Shown here in pieces: positions 12,980 through 22,500 of a stretch of 64,000 nucleotides of DNA. Numbering within the stretch: position 1 is the first letter of the stretch; every line of letters starts with the position of its first letter. Below the pieces are notes generated by a model. It searched no databases, was not told where the DNA came from, and saw nothing but the letters and a program-made list of their open reading frames with translations. Made by a program: the position numbers and the translations under genes. The stretch comes from Bagarius yarrelli (lineage: Eukaryota > Chordata > Actinopteri > Siluriformes > Sisoridae): contig VCAZ01000001.1 of the NCBI GenBank assembly GCA_005784505.1, positions 12,757,597 through 12,821,596 on the forward strand, given 5' to 3'.

Positions 12980-15900
12980 CTTACTGACTCTGCAGTATTT
13001 TTTTAAATTTAAAATCTACATTCCTAATAATTTCTTATAATAATTTAGCATCTGCAAGTGATAATTAATAAACAAAGTATTTATTTATTTAACTTGCACA
13101 AAATTCATGAGAAAACAATGATGTACAGTACATATTCAGTGTTGGTCACATAAATAAAGATGAATAAATTTGACCCTTTATAAGTTTTATTGGTTTTCAG
13201 CATTGATGACTGATGGATGTTCTTATTCTTCTTTGCCATATTGTAAGTTACAGAATTTACTTTAATTAATTTTTTTTTCTTTTTAACTTAAACTTGTTGG
13301 GGATTTTTTGCAGTAAAGTATCAATGTAAATTATTTACAGATCACATATAGATCAATTCTTAACAAATATCAAATAGTGTTCTTAGAATTTTTTTTATAA
13401 TTTATTACTTTTAGAGGTTATGGGTTTGTTTATGTTAATATCCCTTTTTTCATATATTAGTGTATTTTTTTTTTTGTAAATTACAAGATATTCTTAACAC
13501 CATTTTGCATTTGCTGGCTCCTAATGAGTTGCTTAGTAGTTGTTGTGCTAACCCATTTGGTTGCAAGGGTATTAAATAATGTATAATATTATGATAGTTC
13601 CATAGATTATTCTTATCTTTAGCATGTGCCATGTGATGATTAATAAACAGAAATAGTCAAATTTATTTACCTTGCATAAAATGATAAAACAATAATGTAC
13701 ATATTTAGTTTTGGTCACAAGTAATAATGAGGAATTCTTTTTTTAAAAATTGCTTTTAAACATCGATGCATGTGATATTTCTTCTATGCCATAGTGTAAA
13801 TTACAGCATTTAATACTTTTTGAATAATCTATTATACATATACAAATTGAAGCTTTTTGTGGTTAAAGAAAAGTGTTATTTAAATAAAAAAATATATGTA
13901 CAGAACCTATATTAGAATTGTGTTGTTGAAAACAAGTAATTAGGAAAGTGAATACATAAAAGATAAAAAAGGGTATGGTAATATAGCTATCTATAAGAGT
14001 ACAGCCAAACCTTAGTACACAAAACAGTGTCTGTAGACCAAACAGTTACAGTTGAAGAAAAATAAATAAATGGAGGGATTATTGTGGCCTTAATAAAACT
14101 GCTGTTAAATCAGTAAGTATGGTAGGGGCTGTAACATAAGTGAAGGAACTGAAACAAGTTGATTCGTTGCAGCCTTGCAAAAATCTTCAGTAGCTTTTAG
14201 TCTTATGTTCAGCAATTTCCCATGAAATAACATCTTTACTGTACAAAGGTAAAAAAAACCGAGATGTTAGCTTATCTATGCGTTATTTTATTATCCAATA
14301 AAAACTTTATCTTAAAGAGCAAAGAATTTGTATGAACTATAATGTCACACAAGAAGCTAAATTTGTTTATTTGCTTCTATACAGTAATGGACCAATGTGA
14401 ATATGATTTACAAGCTAGTAGGTTACCAATTATGGTTTATAATTCATACATTAATAATTGTCATTGTTGAATGTGTAACTAATAATTTCCCTTTTTTTCT
14501 CTTTTTTTTCTATTTATTTTCTTTCATCATGTTAATGGATTTCCTCCTAGTGGTCGAGTGTAAGCATGCACAATATCTTTTTTTCTTTGACTTTATGCGT
14601 GAAAAGCAGTATAATTAGTAATACAAAAGAGTAAAAATTAAGAGCACTTATATTTTCACTGCAGTAAGGAAACTGGTCGAAAGTGATACTAAATAAAATA
14701 CAACATGATGTGCCTTTTTAAAAAACAATATGTAATAAACCCAACGGCAAAAAATAGAAACATTGCCACCCTAAAGTTATTTATTGTCAGATAACAACAT
14801 GCTTATACATGTTTCCTAGTAGTTATTTTAGAATTCTCTATTAAAGTTCATATAACTAAATTAAATCAGCTTTTCATTTTGCTGATAAATCAAAAAGCAC
14901 AAATTTCTCTCTTTTAAAGCCTTTTCATATTAGAAAACCACTACAAAGTGCTGACACTCCAGTCTTGTTGATGGTCCACTATGCAAGTTCCTGTAAATTA
15001 GCTGTTATTGTAGAAATAATAATTTCTTTGAAAATGTACATTGAGTTTTTTAAGAGTAATGTTTTTTGTAATTCTTTCTAGTATATACATTATACTATGT
15101 TGGGGTTTTTTTTTTTTATTATTATTTTAGATATTTTTCTCACAGTAATACATTCTGTGGTTATGCAGTGCTACAGAGCCATACTAATAATAATAAAGTC
15201 CCGATAGTAACATAATAATAGCACCATCTGTAAACATGTCAAATATGTTCTTTTTTTGTCATTTCAGATGTTTAGCTTAATTCTTCCTGTTTCATTACTT
15301 TAGGTGATGCAGGTATTGACATGAACCTAGGTAATGTTCATCTGGAACTCAAAACCCTTTTTATATACATTGTCTATGGTTTCTGTTATGCTTTACTAGT
15401 TTTTAGTTTTATGTATTATTCATATCCATACTAATCTATTTCATATCTATTAATGACTTCACAGAAACTCCTGAAACATTGAAGGACCCGCTGATGCAGC
15501 TCATCTCCCTCCAAAAGGCTACGGGTTGCTGGGAAATGGAGTCTATACTTGCCGAGGTGTTTGGAAGGACACAAAATGAGCTGATGGAGCGAATTCCTGC
15601 ACAGGTTCATACTCATAAAATGTCTGCATTATGTGTGAACTTGTTGGACGTTTACCAAAAAGTCTTTAATTATTGCTCTTTTATGACACTTTTTTATTAT
15701 TTCTACATTCTTTATCCTTCACACACCAAATTTTTTTTTATACCTTATACTAGTCATTTTATTAACTCGTTTCACATTACACAGTAACACAACAGTAACA
15801 AAACTCATTTTGCCTCTGTGTATTACAACAATGGATTTGACTGAAGTTATTAGGATTAGGCAAAAATTTTGTTACTGTTGTTTTACTGTGTGTGTGCTAT

Positions 15901-16821
15901 GAGTTTTTTAGCACTTTCAATGGCAAAGAAAAAAAAGAATTGTTGGGGAATAGGATGTTGTGTTAAAAAACTGTAATTATCTCTATTTAAATATTAATAT
16001 ATAAACAAAAAAAAGTAAATTATCTCTGATACAATTAAGTGATTATCTCTGATAAATACCAGTGACATTTAAAAATCTCATGATATTCTCTAGCATAAAT
16101 ACTACACTCGTCTGATTGGTAGTTATGTGAATTTGTTAATTGGGTTGGTTTAAAGAAATGAGGCGAGGAAACCCTTTCTAATAGTAGTGTTTTGTGATTA
16201 ATGTATAATTATGTTTTATTGTTAGCAGTTTACACTAACTGCCTGTGTTCTATGTAGATTAACAAGAACAGTGTAACAAGGCAGGCGTTTGATCTGAGAT
16301 GCACTTTTATTTTACAAACAAACTAGATATATATTTTAATTTCTTATAACTAAATGTGTGCATAGCTGAATGGAATTTAATCATGTTCTATCCACTGTAC
16401 ATTGATATGGGTTCATTCTTCACTGGTATGTATTTTAGTTGCCTGATTGTTTTTGTTTGCAGGTAAAGCCAGACGTCTGGGCTACACTTCTGGCTCTGAT
16501 TTGGTTGCATGGCTTTAAGATCGATGTACAGGTTGAGTGGCAATTTTTAGCCATGAAGGCAGCAGCATGGATCCGCAGTCAGAAAGGTAAACTAGGTTTA
16601 AATGTTAAAGTAGGATAAATGGATCTATGGGGTAAATAAATTAAATTACGACTGACATTTTGCTACCAGACATATTGTACATTTGAATAAAGCTGTTTTC
16701 TGATAATTGATGATTAATAATGATCCATGTGTATGTTTCAGTGGTCAACCTGTCAGACTGCGTGCGGGTTGGTAATGCCCTGTTGGGCTGTCAAATTAAA
16801 GAAGATGCTCTTGGACTCTGA
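5368..16821 (+). CDS. vwa5a: VWA5A-like protein (VIT and VWA domains), complete gene
   Basis: Coding exons: 5368-5404, 5959-6161, 6259-6481, 6670-6836, 7375-7489, 7616-7791, 7914-8002, 8248-8392, 8633-8712, 9663-9777, 10018-10167, 10398-10507, 10926-11143, then candidate microexons (11324-11338, 11810-11836, 12359-12367, 12647-12652, 13201-13242, 14385-14417, 14551-14559, 15304-15330), then 15465-15604, 16463-16586 and 16742-16821. Phases agree throughout. The product is 723 residues without microexons and 779 with all; human VWA5A is about 786. A VIT domain (about residues 13-150; VPLK, EAVFVFPMP, LPAVLNPRY) is followed by a VWA domain with MIDAS D284-x-S286-x-S288, T364 and D391 (FTDGE), and by the C-terminal VWA5A domain. 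No signal peptide is seen, so it is probably intracellular. The intron at 8713 has a GC donor. The family's biochemical role is unclear. Several fish paralogues exist, so the exact symbol is tentative. Confidence 0.92.
10846..10925 (+). repeat. Alternating purine-pyrimidine (GT/GC) repeat abutting a splice acceptor
   Basis: About 80 bases of GTGTGCGTGCGTGCGCG-type sequence run right up to the CAG acceptor of the exon at 10926. The normal polypyrimidine tract is replaced by a tract of Z-DNA-forming type. The exon after it is clearly coding (HRLGARSLIRSL), so the acceptor must work. Confidence 0.85.
11324..11338 (+). other. Microexon 1 of the VWA5A-like gene (15 nt)
   Basis: It is bounded by TTTACAG and GTAAGTA. 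It is phase 1 at both ends and would add M-M-C-A-R after the exon ending at 11143. Splice signals and phase are seen; use in mRNA is inferred. Confidence 0.6.
11810..11836 (+). other. Microexon 2 of the VWA5A-like gene (27 nt)
   Basis: The acceptor is TTTCTACAG and the donor GTAAGTA. Phase is 1 at both ends with an open frame (M-M-P-V-S-A-Y-S-M). A second donor-like GTAAGTG inside it at 11818 would give an 8-nt exon and break the frame, so the 27-nt form is preferred. Confidence 0.6.
12359..12367 (+). other. Microexon 3 of the VWA5A-like gene (9 nt)
   Basis: The acceptor is TTGTTCAG and the donor GTAAGTAA. Phase is 1 at both ends and it would encode G-L-C. An exon this small is plausible only because it belongs to a series with the same phase. 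Confidence 0.45.
12647..12652 (+). other. Microexon 4 of the VWA5A-like gene (6 nt)
   Basis: The acceptor is TTCTATTAG and the donor GTAAGTATGC. Phase is 1 at both ends and it would encode two residues. The flanks resemble those of the microexon at 14551 (ATCATGTTGGTGGATTTC against ATCATGTTAATGGATTTC), which suggests duplication. Confidence 0.4.
12901..13805 (+). repeat. Tandem duplication of an intron/microexon unit
   Basis: The stretch 12901-13260 is repeated, diverged, at about 13570-13805. Matching landmarks in order are ATAATATTATGATRGTTCCATA, TTTAGCATSTGC, GATTAATAAACA, ACAATRATGTACA, TTGGTCACA and CTTCTTTGCCATATTGTAAG against CTTCTATGCCATAGTGTAAA. The offset is about 570-670 bases. 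The first unit carries a (TTA)n run at about 12947-12978. Weaker related units appear around 12010-12060, 12620-12665 and 14520-14570. Confidence 0.7.
13201..13242 (+). other. Microexon 5 of the VWA5A-like gene (42 nt)
   Basis: The acceptor is TTGGTTTTCAG and the donor GTAAGTTA. Phase is 1 at both ends, open through 42 nt, and Ser/Tyr-rich (S-L-M-T-D-G-C-S-Y-S-S-L-P-Y). A decayed copy of the exon and its flanks lies near 13765-13805 with a weakened donor. Confidence 0.5.
14385..14417 (+). other. Microexon 6 of the VWA5A-like gene (33 nt)
   Basis: The acceptor is TTGCTTCTATACAG and the donor GTAGGT. Phase is 1 at both ends with an open frame (M-D-Q-C-E-Y-D-L-Q-A). The donor is weaker than those of its neighbours. 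Confidence 0.4.
14551..14559 (+). other. Microexon 7 of the VWA5A-like gene (9 nt)
   Basis: The acceptor is TTTCCTCCTAG and the donor GTAAGCA. Phase is 1 at both ends. Its flanks match those of the 6-nt microexon at 12647. Confidence 0.4.
15304..15330 (+). other. Microexon 8 of the VWA5A-like gene (27 nt)
   Basis: The acceptor is TTCATTACTTTAG and the donor GTAATG. Phase is 1 at both ends (G-D-A-G-I-D-M-N-L). It joins in frame to the C-terminal domain exon at 15465. Confidence 0.55.
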
Positions 16822-17152
16822 AGACTTTAGCTTTCTACAGCATCCACACCAAAGCCTTGGCATAATCTCTCTTTGAACCCTTTACACTGCCTTTTCTTTA
16901 TATAACCAGTTTTTACAAATAATATGATGCATATAAACAAATACATAGATATATTTGGTTATATTCAAATGATATCAAATAGTGCCACACCTGCAGACTA
17001 AACAGTAAGTTCCAAAAAAAAAGAATGCTTTAATTTACCTTTTCTGTACAAGCATTTCTGTATCTAAATGATGGTAAAACGCTTGCATGAATACTAATGA
17101 ATTATAAAAGAATTACAAGCCAGCTTTGGCTGTTAGAAGTGACTGAGGATGC

Positions 17153-17158
17153 AATAAA
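17153..17158 (+). promoter_or_regulatory. Candidate polyadenylation signal of the VWA5A-like gene
   Basis: An AATAAA lies about 330 bases after the stop at 16819-16821. No stronger hexamer was seen nearer to the stop. Confidence 0.4.
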
Positions 17159-17539
17159 GTATAAGTGTTAAATAGACCTTTATTAACTAAATAGAACATT
17201 TAGGGGATATCCTAACTAAGCAGAAACTTTTAATTTCGCTGTATTGACCACAAAATAATAACACATTTAGAAACACCCAATTCAGTTACACAGCCTGGAA
17301 AAATCATCAAGGAAAAATCCAACAAAAAACTTTGGAAGGAGTTTGGTGTGTAGTTGTACCATTGCAACAATGCTAAATTTAACTTCTTCTCTTGATACAT
17401 TAGTACTCTCTTGCTGCATATTTAGATGTAATAAATGCTATATTAGAACTCACTTCTTTAATTTATCTGTAGTTATTCTGTCTGCCAAATTGTACATCAC
17501 CAGAATGAGCTAATTGCGGTCTTGTGGGTATATTTCACA

Positions 17540-18190
17540 TTTACATGCGTGTTGAGGAAAGTTGGAGCTAAACTCTGCAGGACACCGACCCTCCAGGACC
17601 GAATCTGGTGACCCCCTAATCTAAACAGGTTGTTTTTTTTGTTTTTTTTTTTGGAATTTGGCATCTAACCATTGCATACCAGAAACCCCACATGACCTAC
17701 TGTTATGAAGATAATCTGACCCAATCGTCTGGCCCTTGATGAGACGCTTGCATATTTTTAATTCTTCCAGCCACCAGCAGTGGATCAGCATTTTTTTCAT
17801 CAGACTGAAAAGGCTCAGCAGTGATTTCCCGAACAGCAGTACTAAACTTTAATTACTGACTTACCATGTCTGTGATTTTCACTGTGTTTTTGAAAAAAAT
17901 GCATATTTTTAATGATTCCCACCCATCAGAAAACGACTGACAAACAGCCTGTTTAATAAATATATTGGTAGAATTAAACGTTAATGAAGCAAACATAGAA
18001 GTGTGAAATGATACAAACAATACACCAAAGTTATAGAAGTACTACTAGTCTCATGTAGTCAGACCTTCCGACTGACGGGGTCCGGGAAACCTGGCTGATT
18101 TAAAAGGCTAAGGCCCGCCCAAGAGGACGGGTGACTGAAAGCTAAAGCAACCAGTAATGTTTCGTTTTGTGCCGCGTCGTGTTTAGTGCC
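17540..18190 (+). repeat. Cluster of dispersed repeat fragments between the VWA5A-like gene and hdac10
   Basis: Three pieces are recognisable. One is 17555-17626, with GGAGCTAAACTCTGCAGGAC and CCCTCCAGGACC, an end sequence widespread in fish. The second is 17766-17833 (CAGCAGTGGATCAGCA, CAGACTGAAAAGGCTCAGCA), repeated at 21146-21220 inside hdac10 intron 2. The third is 18058-18190, similar to the 3' part of the hAT-like copy at 61108-61222. The rest of 16822-19250 shows no gene. Confidence 0.6.
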
Positions 18191-19149
18191 TCGAGCACCA
18201 ATCTTTCAAACAGTCTATACATTAAACCTCGCTAACATTTAAAAATCCAGCATTTAGTCGATCCTGATTAATGCTCATTAATCACACTAAAGCTTACTAA
18301 TTCGATCAGGCGCCTTTAGTTTGTTTCCAGGCGGATCGTTAAACAACGCATCTCCCGGAAGAGCTTTACGCTTCAGCCAATCAGACGACGACCACGAAAA
18401 GTTGTTCTGATGTACACAAGCTACAGAAAAGAAGTCACATCTAAAACCTGGTCCGTGCAGTTATCATAATTGGTGCTGTAAGATTGGTCAGTTGGTTTCT
18501 TTCTAAAATTTTTATAGCTATATGTCCTTACTTTTACATGCGTACTTTGCATCTATATTATTCTTAAGTCTTAATGTCCTTAAACGTGAATTATTCTAAA
18601 GTCCTAATGTCCTTAAGCATAAATAAACACGTTTAGACCATAGATTTTAATGAGGTTTTGTACCTGTTCCACTTCTGTCTTTGACTTGACAGTGGAACAT
18701 GACTGAGATCGACTCCCAAATGTATTTCAACTAATATGTGTATTATAGTTCCACTACCACTAGATGGCAGTACAAACGAGAACAACAGGTCTAAATGAGG
18801 CAGAATAAAGTATAATGTGCAAGCAAACCCAAGATGTAATGTGTCTCCATATTGAGGATGCAGAGTCTCAGGAGGTTAAGATTAGTATAAAGTTGTTGCA
18901 TTTTAGTTTAAAGACAAAACATGCTTTATTATTACAGTTTAATTATTGCACGTTTATAGTGTGATTTTACGGTGGATAAGAAGTGCGAAACAACATAAAT
19001 CAAAAAAGCAAAATAACACATTAGAAAATAATATAATATAATAATTATTATTATATTATTTGCACCCTTATATACGATTTGCTATTTTGTTTTCTGGTTG
19101 GTTTTTTTTTGTTTTCTGATTTGCGATTTTGTTTTCGGATTTGGACCTG

Positions 19150-19215
19150 TCCAGCGTGTGTCCCTCTTGCCTTTCGCCATTTCCCAGTGACCCCGAATTA
19201 GGGAATAAGCAAGTA
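19150..19215 (+). repeat. 3' end fragment of a non-LTR-retroposon-like repeat
   Basis: It carries ACCTGTCCAGCGTGTGTCCC and GTGACCCCGAATTAGGGAATA, the pattern found at the end of a common fish retroposon family. A second fragment is at 48838-48930, there followed by a GAATGAATGA tail. The family name is not certain. Confidence 0.5.
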
Positions 19216-19285
19216 TTTGCTATTTTGTTTTTGGATTCGTGATTTTTTTTTATTTATTTATTTATGTACTATCGACATCTTGTGG

Positions 19286-19371
19286 TATAAAAAGGAATTG
19301 CATCGGGTTCCCAAATCAGTCACGTGATTGTGTGCCCAAGAGGAGAAGCGTCGGTTATCCTTGGTCACGTG
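19286..19371 (+). promoter_or_regulatory. Probable hdac10 core promoter with two CACGTG boxes
   Basis: A TATAAAAAGG box is at 19286-19295. The palindrome TCACGTGA follows at 19320-19327 and GGTCACGTGTT at about 19363-19373. Both resemble the USF/TFEB-TFE3 (CLEAR) E-box GTCACGTGAC. They lie 165-220 bases before the hdac10 start codon. Binding is inferred only. Confidence 0.45.
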
Positions 19372-19536
19372 TTCATCGCAGAACGAATTAAAGAAGTGTT
19401 CTGTATCGTAAGTGTTTTTTACTCGTTAATCGTTACCGGAAAGTTCAGTATCAACAGTCGAGGTTACGGGGTTCTTTTAAATCATACGAATTATTCTTTA
19501 TTGTGCATAAGCGCCGCCGAGAGCAGTTTCAGCATC

Positions 19537-22500
19537 ATGTCCGAAACTGGATTAGTCTACGATGAGGAAATGACTCGCTACAAACTTCTGTGGACTGAGT
19601 GAGTGTTATTTGATTTCTGTGTGTAGGCTTGCCAAATAGTTTTTAGAGATTCATTCAAGTTTTGTTGCTTTGTTGTTTGCAGCCCAGTCTGTAAGATCGA
19701 GGTTCCTGAGCGCTTAACTGTGAGCCACGAGGCTCTGAAGTGCAGAGGTTTGGACCGGAGGTGTGTGTGTGTTCCTACTCGGCAAGCAACTGATCAGGAA
19801 ATTCTGCTAGTTCACAGGTAAAATCTCCTGCTGTTGCACTGTGAGCTGTACAGTAACCTATTTCTGCACATAGCACTGCAGAGGTTAAAGGTTTTGTAGC
19901 ACAATAATAAAACCTTTATGATGTCATTAATGTTCCATTTAGAGGACTTTTTATTTAGTTTTTGAAAACGTGATTTGAAATGTTCCAAGCACGTAAAAAC
20001 GCCCAGTTTGCTTAATGTTAGTAGAATATTATTTTATGGTGTTCTAAGCACATTTTCTCTCAACGTTATGAGAATGTTTAACAAGTATGGATTACGTCAT
20101 AATTCTGTAATCCGTAAGACATTCCAAGAAAGTTCCTGGGCGAATGTTGCACGTTGATTTGTTAGTTTAATCGATGGCTTTATATCAGATGATTTAAAAT
20201 GCCTGACTATTTGACTGTGTCTGTTTGGATCATAAGCATACCATAACCTGTGATTACAAACATTCAAAACATATAATCATCCTATGTAGTTATTAACAAC
20301 TATTAACCCAAATAGTGTAAATTATCTGATTCTGAATTTATCAAAGTAGATTTGTGCATGTTTTAAAAGTGAGGACATAAAAGACTGGCCTGCAGGGGAT
20401 AGATTTGACATTCTGATTAGTCCATGTCCTGAGTCTTTAGCGCAGGGTCCTTTGTTTAATCTGGGACAGCCTCTAGGCTTGAACAATTAGTCTACCGTTT
20501 GGGACCAAGTCGTTTGTTTGCTCATCAAGTAAACACTTCCTGGGTAAGTATCTTGCAGTCAATAATACTAATTTCAAATTGTACTGTATATTTAGTATTC
20601 AGTAAAATTAATAAAAGACACGTGCAATGAACATTTTCTAGAAATAAAATGGTTTCTGTTTGCTTAATATTAAATAATGGGAAAATATTGAATACTGGGA
20701 AAAAATAATGAATTAATTCGCCCTATTTCTGCCTTTGATTGTATGTAAACAAATATGACTTGTTTGTTAGATAAACTATTGTTTGGTAATATTGATTCCA
20801 GTTATGATTTAGCCGGTATTAACTAGCAGCTGCGTAAAAAGTATTAAGAAGTTGTGGGAACTAAAGTTGGGCAAAAATTCCTTACACAATAGACTGCAAT
20901 AGACTGCCACTGCCCAGTATATCAGCAGTGTGTCTTAAATCTAACAGCCACAAAATCACTTCACAATATTAAGTGACTGTAATACATGCAAAACTGCATT
21001 TCACACGTGTTACATAGCACAGACGAGTTTATACGCAGCATCTGCATCATAGATTTTAGACAGTACAGCCCTGGTTTATCACATTTTCTTATCCATCTGA
21101 TAAATAAGGGCCCTATAGAGGTCCAGATATAGCAGCTTTTTGAACCCACCACCAGCAGTGGATCAGAATTTTTTTGTTTTATCAGACTGAAAAAGGCTCA
21201 GCAGTGATCTCCTGAATGTTTCTGTTAAAATGTTGTGAGAGGAGTCTGAAAATTGTTAGCTGATCTTATAGCATGCCTAACAGTAAAGTACACTATCAAG
21301 AATATTACTTTTGATTCATTTCCCTTTTTGTGTTCTTTCCACAGTAAAGAATATCTTGAAGCTGTGAGCCAAACCCCACACATGAGCTTGGAGGATCTGC
21401 TCACTTTTACTCAGCAGTATGGTGACGTCTATTTTCACCCTGTAAGCCACGATGTTGCATGGCACCAACAGCTGTAATTTTTTTTCTGTTTGACACAATT
21501 ATACTTAATCCATGTCATATCTTTAGAACATCTACCACTGTGCCAAACTGGCGGTGGGTTCTGTGCTGCAGCTGGTGGACAACATCATGACAGGGAAATT
21601 GAGGAATGGAATGGCTCTTGTAAGGTAAGTGTCAAACATGACATTATTCCTCTACTGAAACTAATAGACTTAAGCAGTGTCTCAGCATGACAATGTCCCT
21701 GTACACAAAGCCCCTGAACTCCATGAAGGTGTGGAGGAACTGGAGTGTCCTGTACAGAACCCTGTCTTTACTGAACACCTTTGAAATGAACTGGACCACC
21801 GACTGAACACCAGACCTCCTCAGTCCACATATTAATGAGCTAGTGTCTGATCTCATTATTACTGTTCTGTTTAAATAGGAAAAATTATAAAGCCATAGTC
21901 CAAAGTTTGGAAGTTAATATATGAGTAAGAGTTGGACTAATTCTAGAAAAGGATGTTCAAAATACACACGTGGATGTGATGGTGAAGGATTTCTTTAAAT
22001 TTTTGTATTTGTTTTTTTTTTTCAGTTGTTTTGTAGATAATTTTCTTGTTTTCCGGGGCAACGTTTTACTTTTAATCACTTTTAAGCTTTAGACCCTTGA
22101 CAGAATGTTAAAAAGTCACCCTAAAAACATCCACACAACACGTCTACACAATTAATGTTTGATTGTACAATAAGAAAAAGAAAGGGAAAGTTATTATACA
22201 GGTTTGTGTTATGTTTAGGCCTCCTGGTCATCACAGCCAGCGGTGTGAAGCCAGTGGTTTCTGTGTGTTCAACAATGTGGCAATAGCCGCCCTCTATGCC
22301 AAGCAACACTACAAACTCAACAGGTATTAAGTAGAGAACGACACCAGACATGTAACAGCTTCAAGAAGTGTCACTAAAAATATGCCCCTTTCTGTTGCCT
22401 GACATGATTTTCTGTGTATTTAGAGTGTTGATTGTGGATTGGGATATTCACCATGGACAGGGGGTGCAGTACTGCTTTGAAGAGGATTCCAGGTGAGCAT

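Noticed and set aside
13765..13805. Ninth microexon of the VWA5A-like gene
   Set aside because: It is homologous to the 13201 region, but the donor has become GTAAAT and no clean acceptor keeps phase 1.
15269..15312. Alternative acceptor at TTTCAG 15268 for the last microexon
   Set aside because: Starting there puts a TAG in frame directly after GTT in phase 1.
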